This document shows positions 1 to 11,300 of a stretch of 64,000 nucleotides of DNA, piece after piece. Within the stretch, counting starts at the first letter, position 1; every line of letters starts with the position of its first letter. The notes beneath the pieces were generated by a model, which did not search any database, was not told where the DNA came from, and saw nothing but the letters and a program-made list of their open reading frames with translations. A program made the translations under genes and the position numbers. Origin of the DNA: Taenia hydatigena (Eukaryota > Platyhelminthes > Cestoda > Cyclophyllidea > Taeniidae); NCBI GenBank assembly GCA_036345935.2, contig JADWOT020000008.1, forward strand, positions 4,071,114 to 4,135,113. Direction: 5' to 3'.

Positions 1-1488
1 GCTTTGTGTTCGGAGGCATGGAATGCGCCACAATACCGGCAGGCACCGGTTCTTGATGCCCTCACTTACCGCAACGTGTGTATGCAGCTTCTACCAATAT
101 CAAACGAAATAATTGGCAGCGAGGACTGTCTATACCTTAATATTTTTGTTCCTCGTACTAATAAGCCAGAAGAACTACATCCTGTTATTTTTATAATTGG
201 TGGTTTCTTCTTCAACTATGGAGGATCTTCCAATGGGTCGACCTTCCTACATCATCCTGACCCCGAAACGGTTATCAGCTTGAACGCCATACAAGTTACA
301 TCAAATTACAGGTTAGGGCCCTTTGGGTTCTTAACTCATCCATCTACGAAGGTAGCAAACATTGGCGTTCGCGATCAGCTTGCCGCTCTTCGGTGGGTGC
401 GATCCAATATACGTTATTTTGGTGGGGACCCACTCAAAATAACAATATTTTCCTATGGGTCCGGTGCAACAATAGCATTAGCTCTCCTCGGGTCACCCTT
501 AGCTCAAAATCTATTTGAAAAGGCTTGGATTAGTGCGCCTGCCCTCCGAAAACCAGAAATAACGCTTGCTTCAGCTGTTGATGCGTCAAAGAATGTCTTT
601 GAATGTAAAAACACAGACTATGATCAAAAGGGAGAAGACATTTTGCGTATTTGGAATTGGACCATTGTTGAACCTTGGATAGAACAATTATTTACGCTCC
701 CATCCACATCAAACTTTTACTGTCTTCCTGGACTGCCTTGTAATGGGGGGATTTTGGTGATAGACGATGATGTTATTACCAATGAATCATGGACTTCCCC
801 GCTTTCACCTGTACCCACCGTGGTCGGTCAGAATTCACATGAAGCTGAAGCATACCCCTTTCCCAACACTGTGCATCTCTGGAACCTTGCTGTAATGTCA
901 GACTACATCAAGAGCATTCTCGGGGAGAATAGTTCTGAGTTTAAGCTTGTCAACAAGTATTATCTTTTAAAAAATACAACTATGGAAACCGCATCGCTGA
1001 ATAACTCTTCGAATGTGCCAAGTGTTGTGGACAAATATTCCCAGATAGTTACAGACATTCGAGTTACTTGCCCTTTACAATCGTATGCTCGATCCCTTCG
1101 GAGTGTGCAACCCATTTTGCGGTACTACATTCGCAGTCAACATGCTCATTTTAATCCGTACGGTTTAGACTCCTTTGTCTCGTCTGCATTTCATGGTTGG
1201 GATGCTTTTCTGTTCTTTAAAATATACCGTTATCACCCTGACTACATATATGCTATGAACAACACCTTCCCCTCTGACAAGTCACTGGAGAAGCTCAGCA
1301 ACAACTTTTGCACCTCGTTGAAGCACTTTGTTTGGCGCGGTGCCCTGTTTCCGGGGAAGGAAAATGCTCTTTTGACAATTTTTGAGAATGAAATTGTCTA
1401 TTCTACTTCGGTGGATGATATATCGATGTGTCAAGAGTGGAATGAATTACTTTTACACTCCCCTTATCTTTATGCTTGGAAAGCGTGA
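1..1488 (+). CDS. Type-B carboxylesterase / cholinesterase-like protein, 5' truncated by window edge, predicted inactive
   Basis: The frame is open from the first base and ends in TGA at 1486-1488, so the N-terminus (including any signal peptide) lies outside the window. About 495 residues of the alpha/beta-hydrolase fold are visible. The family signature SEDCLYLNIFVP sits near residues 38-50 of the visible part, and FGGDP precedes the nucleophile elbow. Family members hydrolyse esters with a Ser-Glu/Asp-His triad. Here the elbow that is normally GESAG reads SYGSG, so the serine position holds Gly (codon 457-459). The oxyanion motif HGGGF reads GGFFF. The His region is kept (FHGWD, His codon 1192-1194), as is a Glu near GQNSHEAE. 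Several N-x-S/T sites and cysteines fit a secreted or surface protein. No C-terminal membrane helix is seen. It is most likely a catalytically dead esterase-like surface or secreted protein. The family call is firm; the inactivity is inferred from motif alignment. Confidence 0.88.
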   Translation, partial: ALCSEAWNAPQYRQAPVLDALTYRNVCMQLLPISNEIIGSEDCLYLNIFVPRTNKPEELHPVIFIIGGFFFNYGGSSNGSTFLHHPDPETVISLNAIQVTSNYRLGPFGFLTHPSTKVANIGVRDQLAALRWVRSNIRYFGGDPLKITIFSYGSGATIALALLGSPLAQNLFEKAWISAPALRKPEITLASAVDASKNVFECKNTDYDQKGEDILRIWNWTIVEPWIEQLFTLPSTSNFYCLPGLPCNGGILVIDDDVITNESWTSPLSPVPTVVGQNSHEAEAYPFPNTVHLWNLAVMSDYIKSILGENSSEFKLVNKYYLLKNTTMETASLNNSSNVPSVVDKYSQIVTDIRVTCPLQSYARSLRSVQPILRYYIRSQHAHFNPYGLDSFVSSAFHGWDAFLFFKIYRYHPDYIYAMNNTFPSDKSLEKLSNNFCTSLKHFVWRGALFPGKENALLTIFENEIVYSTSVDDISMCQEWNELLLHSPYLYAWKA

Positions 1489-2593
1489 CATCTGAATTTT
1501 CTAATTTGTCCTCTGTGGACGGCTTCTTAGATAGATGTTCTTAATGCCTATGATTATATTTATTGTGATATTGTGCAGAAATTGCTTTTTGCTTTTAGAA
1601 ATGAGGGGTAAATTGAAGCCTCTTTTATTCTTCGCTTCCAACCACACTTGTCGTCCAGGTTTTTATGCAGAAAGGCATGATAAGCATTACTCCTACTGTA
1701 GCCCTTCTTATCACACCCATGCTCAGAGTTTAAATAGGGGCGTTCGTACTGACCATAGTATTTTTAAGCAAAAAGTTTTTTAATGGACTACTCAAAGTTC
1801 TCGTAAATGCAGTCGCCATTTGTGTCTTCATGGATTAAAGGGAGTTTTGGGCAGTAAAGTTTAGCTAAATTTTGGAGAGGGTTGGGCGTTGCCTGAGTGG
1901 TTTGGAGACAACGCCCAAGATATCCAAGTACTATCATCGCGCTATCTTTTTGACTTACCGCAGATTGGGGAGTGAGACGCGTTGAAAGCAAATGAGGGCT
2001 CCCAGTGGGATGCTTACGCCTCTAGTTTCTACCAACTGTCGTGCTGAAGGCAAAGTAAGTGTAAATTCGAAGCGACTTAAAACCCTCCACTTTTGACGAA
2101 TTTCAGAATACTATCTTGAAAACTGGCGAGGTTAGGTTCTGAGAACCGTGAAAGTTTGATGCAACTCACTAAAAGTGCCACTAGATATGGCTCAACTCAT
2201 GATTTCACGGCACTTTACTGCCACTGAAGAGTTATTCTAATGGGTTTCCACCATGAAAAATAGATGAGTGATGCAAAAATAAAGTACAGCATAGCTAAGT
2301 AGCTGTTTACTACACTAGCGCATCCACAGTGCAGCACAATAGCTGACGTTTTGAGCCCTTTTGAACCATACAGAACCAGATATGCTGCTAATTTCCTGTT
2401 TATAAGGTCAGAATATGTCTATCACATTGCACCAAGTGAGTGAGCCACTTGATTACACTGACAGTGACTGAAGGTAAGAATTAAAATACTCTACACCTCA
2501 CGTTTTGCTTATACGATATGCTACAACTAAAGAGTAAGTTGACTAAGCTATCAAAATTTTTTCTTTTGGCTTCTTTTGCCCCCCTGATGCTAA
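1489..2593. other. Intergenic, no gene recognised
   Basis: This stretch is AT-rich with short ORFs only. None has family-like motifs or credible splice sites. It separates the esterase-like gene from the first TRIM LTR. Confidence 0.6.
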
Positions 2594-2778
2594 TGTAGCA
2601 TCCCAAGGCTTCCTTAAGGCAAAAGAGGGCAGAATACTAGGGCAGAATAGACATATTCAAAAGGCAGAGGGAACTGAGCTACTGGCGCGGCCCGGAGAGC
2701 GACCTACGTAGCTAGGGTAATATGGCCACCTCTGTGACCCTGACCGAAGCCGGTAGTCCAAACAAACAAAGCATTACA
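2594..2778 (-). repeat. Solo TRIM LTR (reverse orientation)
   Basis: Read on the minus strand, it starts TGTAATGC and ends GATGCTACA, with the same internal blocks as the other copies (ACAGAGGTGGCC, CCCTAGCTACGT, TTTTGCCTTAAGG). The flanks share CTAA (2590-2593 and 2779-2782), a possible 4-bp or slipped target duplication. No internal TRIM sequence is attached, so it is a recombined solo LTR. Confidence 0.85.
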
Positions 2779-3277
2779 CTAAAGATTTGAGCAATGCATG
2801 CTCCAAAATCCCCAAATTATCACCTATTGAGTTTCCCTTTCTGTGGACCATCAATGAATCATAATAGTGATCGCTTAATGTACTTTTCAGTAATAGTGCG
2901 AAGACATTAAACAGGAGGGTGAAACTTCGTTGCTATGTTAATCATAGCGTTGTTTAATTATTTGTGTGGGCATTTATGTGCTTTAAAGGATGTTAACTTT
3001 GTTGTTGATTAGGGGCATATGCGTGGCAATTACCGGTAGTTAGTACTAGATTATTATGTGGTCTATAGCAGTTTTCATGCGGTAGAATGAACACGGACCA
3101 TTCTCTTTAGCACGCTAGGCATTAAAAATTGATGGGTATTTTAGAAGTTCAAGTGCACGGCTTTGGCACGTGTACGACATTTTAAAAATCGATCACACCA
3201 ATGACGTGTCAGCATTCAAATGGTTTAGCTTCAGCAAATGTCAAGGCTCCGCCCACTTGAGGAGTTACTCATCACCG
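2779..3277. other. Intergenic, no gene recognised
   Basis: I see no credible coding exon or RNA gene here. An AG preceded by pyrimidines (ctTCAG, about 3230-3237) lies just upstream of the next ORF and could be its splice acceptor. Confidence 0.5.
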
Positions 3278-3643
3278 ATGCCCGCCGACAGCCGAACCCG
3301 TCTACCCTCATTAATGTTCACAAATTTGGAGATTTTACCATCTGCCAAGGCAAACAAGAACAGCAAGGACTACATTGTACCCCTGAATCCCCTACCCGAC
3401 TCAAAATTAGATCTCCCATATAAGTACGAAATCGCACCACATTTGATTACCCTATCAAAGTCGGAACGATTTGAAATTGAGCGTAACTTTCCTCTCACCT
3501 GCCCACACGACACATGGGCTCGTATGCGGTGGAGCAACTACTCGTTTCCGAGTGCTCCGACTGAAATCTACACCATGTCTCTCACACACGCCTACTTCAC
3601 CGATCCAGTACCTGGGAAACTACCGCCGATCATATACAAGTGA
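3278..3643 (+). CDS. Hypothetical protein, possible single or terminal exon
   Basis: The open frame begins at ATG 3278 (frame open from 3170) and ends at TGA 3641-3643, giving about 121 residues from this ATG. The composition is balanced and protein-like: low in repeats, basic, rich in Pro, Tyr and Ser. There is no signal peptide and no membrane helix. It contains the phrases YIVPLNPLPDSK and PHDTWARMRWSNY. I do not recognise a family. Short, Pro/Tyr-rich proteins of this size exist among axonemal microtubule-inner proteins, but that is only a stylistic resemblance. A second overlapping frame (3238-3423, starting MSRLRPLEELL) is also open, which lowers confidence in either. It lies between an esterase-like gene and a solo LTR. 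Confidence 0.3.
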   Translation: MPADSRTRLPSLMFTNLEILPSAKANKNSKDYIVPLNPLPDSKLDLPYKYEIAPHLITLSKSERFEIERNFPLTCPHDTWARMRWSNYSFPSAPTEIYTMSLTHAYFTDPVPGKLPPIIYK

Positions 3644-4179
3644 TCGGTTAAAGTTACCAACGCTCAGATGCCTCCATTCTATCGACCTCTGAGTGGAGTA
3701 TGGTGATGCGCGACGAGAGCAGTTTGTTGTGCCCAGGCATTCTGCTCCTCCCTCTCCCCCTTGAAAGCCCGTAAACGTACAACTTCCGTTTGACTTGGAA
3801 CAACTCTGTTTGTCGTTTCTCTGAAAAGGATATCCTTTCCAACCGCTTGCTCTGTCGACGCCTATCACCTACCTTGATGAGTATTTTAAAAGGTCTTATC
3901 ACTACTGTAAAATTTAATCCTCGCATCGGCAGAACGTACAACATACTTCCTAAATATGCTTTAGGCAGGGTGGTAAGTTGTTCCTTTGGATACGTCTTGA
4001 GCCAATTCTTGCACCAATGCCGTCTTATGTGGCTTTATGAGTAGCCTTTTCAGACGGGTTAAACCATCGCGCCAACTATTGTTTACTAGCTTTAAGGTAG
4101 CATTCTTGTCGAGACTAGGAAGCTTTGTCAATTTCTTTCCTTTTTTTCCATTCCATTTTTTAATTTGAATGAGCATTGA
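3644..4179. other. Intergenic, no gene recognised
   Basis: Several overlapping short ORFs occur on both strands, none with recognisable motifs. I see nothing functional. Confidence 0.5.
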
Positions 4180-4369
4180 TGTAGCGTCCTGAGGCTCCCT
4201 TGAAGGCAAGAGAGGGCAGAATACTAGAGTATATATATATGTATATATTTTACAGGAGGGGGAAATGCGCTGCTGGCATGGCCCGGATGCTAGCCTACGC
4301 AGCAAGGGAAATACGGCCACCTCTGTGACTCTGACCGAAATCGGTAGTTCAAACGAACAAATTATTACA
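4180..4369 (-). repeat. Solo TRIM LTR with perfect target-site duplication
   Basis: This is a minus-orientation LTR of about 190 bp. It is bounded by TGTAGCGTCCTGAGGC at the low end and its TTACA complement at the high end. The flanking five bases are ATTGA on both sides (4175-4179 and 4370-4374), marking a retroviral-type insertion later reduced to one LTR. The usual TATA palindrome region is expanded to a (TA)n tract. Confidence 0.92.
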
Positions 4370-7300
4370 ATTGAGCTTGTGGATTAGGTTAAGCGATAAC
4401 GATTACACAAGACGTAGCTTTGGCCACCCGTCGTTTCTTCGGAAGAAGCAAAAATGCAAGTACTACTTAAGTCGTTTTGAGTATTCTAGTAAGATAAAAA
4501 AAGGGATTCTTGTTTTCAGCATCAGAATCCATTAAAAACTTGGTTTTTGTGGAGAATTTAGCCTTGGAAAACAGATACCTGGATGGGTGAGGTTACGAGG
4601 CACGGGACAACATCGCCCTCTCTCCGGTCATAAAATACAACCGGCATTCTTCCTAAGGGCATGCTAGTATCTGTAGCGCATCAAACATAACAGAAAGCGC
4701 AGGCAATGGTTTGTGGGCAGAAATAGTGTCTAGCTTGAAAAAAAGGCCGCGGGATGGGCAGCGGGAGGATCATCTTGACATGGCCAATAACTGTGCCCAT
4801 CCGTGTAAAAAAAACCATTTCAGTCAGTCAACCACGTAGTCAAACCATCACTCCGACTTGGGCTACGCGTTTTGTAGCGTGAAAAACAACCTGATGGACG
4901 GGTAAGCCCATTTTACGCTTACCTCAGCTCAATGAATTGTGATACCTCTCCAGGGTAGTACCCTTCGGGGAAAGCTTTCATGGATTTTGGGATCAGTTCA
5001 TGGGAAAGAGAGGCGCAAGTCGTACCCACCATGTTGGGTGAAAACACGATGGTACAAATTTCCATAATACAAAGGAGGAAGTGGGGGACACAATTGCGGA
5101 TCGGCATGCGCATAAACAATTTCCAATGATTTCACAAGACCCCGTAAATACAAAACAAAAGCCGGCGCGACATTTTTTCTACCGACGGATAATAAAACAA
5201 GCCCTGCCCTCCTCTTCTTCCACACCACCAAAGATCTCACTGGCGAGATTCGGTACTAGTTTTAGATATACATCCAACCAGGTGGACGCTTTTAGCTCCT
5301 CACCCCCTCTTCCACACCGATATGCGTCCGATGTGACCCTGAGGGCTTCACTATTGTGTCAAATATACCCTCATATGATTTGAAGTGGTAATTAAAGGCT
5401 CCCTAAGGACCATATTACACCCCTCAATTGGCACGTTTGATTGTTGCTGGAAGTAGGAATACTTGCATATTTTTTGAGGAAACGGGTAGGAAAAGCCAAT
5501 TCCGCCTCTCTGTTAATGGCAAAAGACGCTGGTCGAGCAACTCAGTCCCACACCCCCGAAAGTGGTCAAAGAAAGTTAGAAATTTTATGGAACCAACCAA
5601 AAGCTCCGCCCATGCGATTAGAAAGATACTGGCAAAAACTGCAAAAGCCACGCCTTTCCCGGTTTGTCATGCTTCTAAACGCCCTCTCACTTTTTCTCCT
5701 TCCTCTCCCTCGCCCACTCACGACTGTGGCTTTCGCGGCCACCGGGCAGAATGAGTAAGTTAAACTTCCGATGCCTCAAACGAGATAACCAGGACATAAA
5801 ATCTTTTAGTTTGCCATAACCAAAGCCATTCCATCTGTTAATTACAGCAAGAGTCAGGAGGCATGTTTATCATCTTGGCCACCGCAAAAATCCACGTGGA
5901 CGGTGTTCACGATGAACAATCTTGATAGTCTATTAAAAAAGTCATTGCTTTTATTGAGAAACTACTAAAATACTATGTTATAAAGCTGGACAAGTGACTT
6001 TCAAGTGTTGAGCGCCGTTTAATGTACACATTGGGCAAAAATACTCCAATCTAATGCAAGACAGACTGTAAAAAGCAAATTGTTATTCTCTACAAGTTAA
6101 TTTTTTTAGCAGAGACCATGAACTTAGCTAGTACGCATCTACTGAAAGAGAAATTTTGGACAGGTTTATTTGAGGCGAAAAAAAAGGTGGCATCGCTTGC
6201 ATGAAGACATCTTCTTCCTAGAAAAAAAAACAACTTAAAATACCCAAATTGTCCTAATCCACAGATGTTCACGCAAACGCGCTGGATCACACTCTACTGA
6301 CTAGCAAATAAGTAGAGAAGATTGTCATATCTGGATGGATAAGATTCACGTGCATGAGAGAGTGAAATAAAAAAGCTGGCATTTCAAAACATCCAGAGGG
6401 TGACTTAGCCTACAATGGTTGCCAGTTGTAAATAGGGTGAGAGATATTACTATTAGGAGGAAACGAATTTGCCTCCGGATCAGACGGCGGACCAAGTCCA
6501 ACACCCGTGAGAAACAAAAAATTTCTGACTAAAAAGCAAATATAAATTACAACACTTTGTGACGCACATTCTACTGCTGATTTGTCAAGAAAATAATTCA
6601 CGTCTTTATGGTAGCTGGTTAATCAAGCATAGCCTGTTTCGGGAGGAAAAGCCTAATCCACGAGACAAGTGGAGGACGTGTCCTTGAAAAGGTCATTTGC
6701 CACCTGCCCTAAAAGGAAATTTCGCTTTCGCCTCTGTTAAACCCATTCACCAATCGGCGATCACAAAACAGCCTGTGAAACAAAAAAAATATCACCCCTC
6801 AGTGTGTCGAGAAAAGTCACACGACAAGACACAGAATAATCACAAATGTGGATGCCCCGTCCAAACAATTAGGTGGCAAGAAGGAAGAAAACTTTTTTTC
6901 CCCGCTCCGTGTTCCTTATTTCTTTGTTTCATCAAAGCTGTAATTTTACAAATTACTAGCACCAGTAATGCATAAATAACCACGTCCTTTCGCATGACAC
7001 CTCACCTCGTGTGGAATGAGAAAGAAATAAGCAATGACACGCAATTCCACCGCACCTCACTTCCCCGATGTGGCCTCCAGCCTCATCATCCCACTTCGCC
7101 TCGATGCCAGGATACCCTTTTTGAGGTTGAAGAAAAAAAAGTACTGCTCCACTTTTTCAACGCGAAACAGGCTAAATTAGATTAGAGGTGCGGGAGAGAG
7201 GCCCTACATGACTCGAAGGTGCATCAAGTGAGCTCCTTGGAACGAAAGTAAAAAAAACCAACCCCATGGATATATGTAAGTAAAGGAAATTACAAGTGAG

Positions 7301-8073
7301 ATGTTAGCTTCACTCTCAGTTTAAGGCAAAGGGGTCATTTTAAGGTGCTCCATCACTTTACCTTCGTCGCCGGATTGGTTGACCTCTGGACTGGGCTAGG
7401 AGCTCCAAGACCTTCCGTATGTCGACAATACATGTTTAATCCTAGTGTTGCGACCTTTTTTTCCTCTTCAGGTTAGCCTCCTGGCGTCATATTGGCGGTA
7501 GTAGAATGTAAACAAGATCTTAAAGAACATAGCGGAGCGGTGGCAGTGCATGGAGTGGGCGAGCCCTCGACGCACCCTGACAAAAATCGACGTCCGTCTT
7601 AGACAAAAAAACTTCTCTACCAGCTGAATAGAATCCAGATGTGGAAACGAAGTAAACAAGGAAGAATGGAGGCGAGATTCTACCCCCACGGAAACATGCT
7701 TTTAGGCCAGTGTTTCCACGACTAAGCGGCGACGGACACGCGTGATAGCCAACACCTTCCCCCGTCTCCAAGTCCAAATCCAGTGGAATTGCCAAGAAAG
7801 ATCAACACAGAAATTCAACGACTAGCAGGATTGGCTCGTTATAACCGACGCGGCAGGCAGATCAAAGAGAGCGTGGAGGACTGTCTCAGCACTATTACCG
7901 ACTCCCTTATCTTCGGGTAATTCGATCTCAAGGCGCTACAACCAATTAAAACACAAAACTTGGGTGGAGAAAGTGGATACCGATGCCCTTCACCCTCCTC
8001 CTCCAAAAAAACAGACCTTTTGACCAGCAAAATGAAACAAAAAGCGGACAATGACTACCATTGTGTTGAAAAG
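4370..8073. other. 3.7-kb intergenic stretch, no gene recognised
   Basis: There are many short overlapping ORFs (longest about 108 codons near 5428-5754, in two competing frames) but no domain motif, no coherent exon chain and no RNA gene that I can see. It lies downstream of both the hypothetical ORF (+) and the ubiquitin ligase gene (-). Confidence 0.5.
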
Positions 8074-8079
8074 TTTATT
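8074..8079 (-). promoter_or_regulatory. Candidate polyadenylation signal for the TRIP12-like gene
   Basis: TTTATT on the plus strand is AATAAA on the minus strand. It lies about 260 bases beyond the stop codon of the HECT ligase at 8336-8338, which would give a short 3' UTR. Confidence 0.5.
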
Positions 8080-8335
8080 TTCCGAAAAAGGGAGGGAAAA
8101 AACAAACGACGGAAAGCGACAGCAATAAAATATACAGTAATTTTACGTGTATATTTATCTATTACTCCTTTTAGAACAGAGGGGGAGGGGGATGATGAGT
8201 AGGATGAAATCACCTTACGGGTAGGGGAAGGTGGGTGGAGGAGAGGTATGAAGAGTTGAGGATAGGGAGAGAAGGAAGGATCTGAAACAAGCACACAAAA
8301 ATCACCAGAAAAGCCGACAGGCACAGTACAATGAA

Positions 8336-11300
8336 CTAGGAGAGATGAAAAGCGTGCTGGCCCTCGTAGATGGCGTAGAGCAATTTCTCTCGCATAATCT
8401 CCTTTGTTGAGTAGTTGGGCAGCTTCAAGTAGTTCTGACACGTCATCACTGAGGGCAAATGCTGATCGGCGTGCTCCTCGGCCTCTCTCTTCATCACTAT
8501 CTTCAACGGTGGCTTTAATGCGCGAAATCCTATCAGAAGAAAGTAGTCCATAGCATGAAGTTAACAATATTGTGAACCTAGAGCCATGTTTTCCTTACCT
8601 CCAATAGGGAGACGTGGACTACCAGTGGCGAATTGAATGAAGAGACGTCGACGTGGCTCATCAAATTCAGACATAATCTCGAAGAGGTATTGAATCGCCT
8701 TGGACTGTAGAGTGTAGCCGTGGTCACAGAGACAGGATTTCATGAGGGTGTCGACATCCCAGCCTGCAGCCGATGCTGAAGACGAAGGAGAAGCTGACTT
8801 TGAGGTCGTAACGAACGATGGCATCAGAGACACGGAGGAGGGGCGCAGCAAAGCTAACCGGTCGCGGTACAGACCTCCAAAACCACCAGAGCCACAGAAA
8901 AGGCCCTCACACTCGTCTGGGCGAAAGAGAGCGGCCAACTTGCCAGTTCGAATGCCCGGCAGAACGGAGTCGAAGCCTTCAATGAGTGCAATTATCTGGC
9001 GTCGAACACCTTCCACAAGGAACCAGTTTGCGCAAAGGTGTAGGTACTCGGCCAAATTGCTCCCAGTGACCACCATTTGTGATCCACCTCGACACAGCTC
9101 AATCTATAACAAAGCGAAGCGATTACATTGACGACCAACTTTCGAACACAAATGCGACCATAGGAAAGTGGAAGTGCTAACCTGATAGCCAGGAAGGACG
9201 AACGAGAGATAGAGGTCATCGATCTCTGTGTCGATAGCACGAACATCCTCCTCAGCAGCCATCACTGCAGTTTTAGTGCCTTCCAAGAGTTCTTGCCTTC
9301 GTCGACTAATTTTCAGGAGGCTGTGGAAATGCTTGGCGAAAGGGGGATCCACCAACGCAAGGTCGGCAGCAGTGACACCCACACGTGGACTGCAGAGAAC
9401 CAAGTCCTCCTCCGGTGATTGGGTGTAGAGGAACCACTTGAATAGGGTCGGCGACAACGAGAGATCCAACTGGCGCCAGTCCAGCAACGAGCGCGCCATT
9501 AATTGACCCAGGAAGAAGAATTTCGCACGCACCTAATTAACCCACAACACAATGCTTTATCTGTGAGTAACAAATTGCACAAGACGAGACGCCCGCCAAG
9601 ACTCACTTCTCTCGACTGGGAAGAGCGTAAATTTTTGGCCAAAGGTCTGGGATAGAGTCCGGGAGCGGGTGCAATGATGTAGCCCTCATCAGTGTAGTTG
9701 TGCCCATGCCAAAGACTAAGACTGGCAGTCATGAGCTGGTGACTGACCAGCGTATAGAACTCCAAAGTCGGTCCAAGACCAAAACCTACTTCTCCCTCAA
9801 AGGCAATCTCAAGAATTGAGTTTGAATCGCGGAGCTCACTCAATGCCGATTCTGCAGCACGGAGCAGACGCTTGGGATCACGATGAACCGTTATCTGACA
9901 ATCAAAATTGACGAGTTGTCACTGAATCGAAACTATGTATGCATACAAAGTGGTTTTGCATTAAATCTCACCTTATGGCGTTGAACTTGAGAAGCCGAAT
10001 CCATGAGCAGGCTTTCGAGGATGGCAGTGGTAGAATTGGCACTACCATCAAAGCTGCTAAGACGAAGAGCGCCGAGGGAATGGTAATAATGGGGAAGACG
10101 TGGTAGGGGAGATGAGGAGTGACCAACACCGCCTATTCCTGCGCTTACACCAGTGCTACCGCCACCACCTGGGGTTTCATTATCCGTGGACCCATTCAAG
10201 ATGGAATCCTAGTGAAGGGGAAGGGGCGATGTGACCAAGGTGGCACTAGACACATTTAATACACCGGGAAAGAAAAGGACACTCACTTGCAGATGGAGAA
10301 TAGTTCGGTCCCGGTCAAAGTTGTGAACATAGAAAAAGTTCTGCCGAACAGGGAAGGGGAACAGGAAGGGACAAGTGGAGATGATTTGCACCAGCCAACT
10401 GGGCAAATTGCCTGCCAACACGCTGAATACGTCCTGCAGCTGGCGTGAAGCCTTTGCAGAGAGTTTTTGACTTTGGAAATGATCCTGTAGAAGACATACA
10501 TTAGATGAAAATAAGACGGAGTGAGAGAGGATGTAAGTGTGGCAAAGGACATACCGCAGGAATGATGGGGAACGGTTCGATCAAGTCGTCCAGTGTATTT
10601 CCAACCTCGCTCAGCCCATAGAGAGCACGAAGCAGAAAGAGAGTAGAGGCCATGTAACCGTTAGAAAGGACATGAGCATCTGCAAGCGGCTCCAGGAAAG
10701 TCAGGAGTCGTGAGGATGGTGATTTACCCGTCAACTGAGTCACTGGGTTGGACATCTCATCGAGACGTCGTGGTCGCTTCAAACAGCTGATCGCTGCGGA
10801 GAGAGATGAGGTGGGTGAGTGCTTGGCGTTTGTGCTGCTTGTGGTGGCGGTAGAGGTGGTACTTGAATTGACGTTGACTATGGGGATGCCGGGTGTTGAG
10901 GCCGAAGGAGCCAAAGTGCCACCTGAAATCCCTGAAGTTACACCTCTCAGGAAGAGGGAGGCAGGAGACAAAAGACCCGTTGGAGAGTCAACAAAAGCTG
11001 TGGCTGACGATGGGGATGCAGTAGAAACAGTCGCCTTCTCCAAACGGTAGTGGACCGTGTGAATGTGACGCCACATGAAGGCGTTTATCTGAGGAGGATA
11101 GAAATAGACCGGATTAAAGGTATAGAGATGAACTGGGGACCGTCTTCCTGCATCGGTGACCGGAAAGGTCGCATTAATTATTTCGGTACATTAAACTCAA
11201 ACGCGCCCACTCTAGTTGATGAATTTAGATGGTTTTAAATTACCGTCACTCATTCAATTGAATATATAATGAGTTAGAAACGCGTGTTTACATACTGAAA

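Noticed and set aside
1535..1783. 82-codon ORF after the esterase stop
   Set aside because: AT-rich, low-complexity hydrophobic start, no motif; likely 3' UTR.
8742..9131. 129-codon plus-strand ORF
   Set aside because: Antisense shadow of the HECT exon 8599-9103, which matches the family residue by residue.
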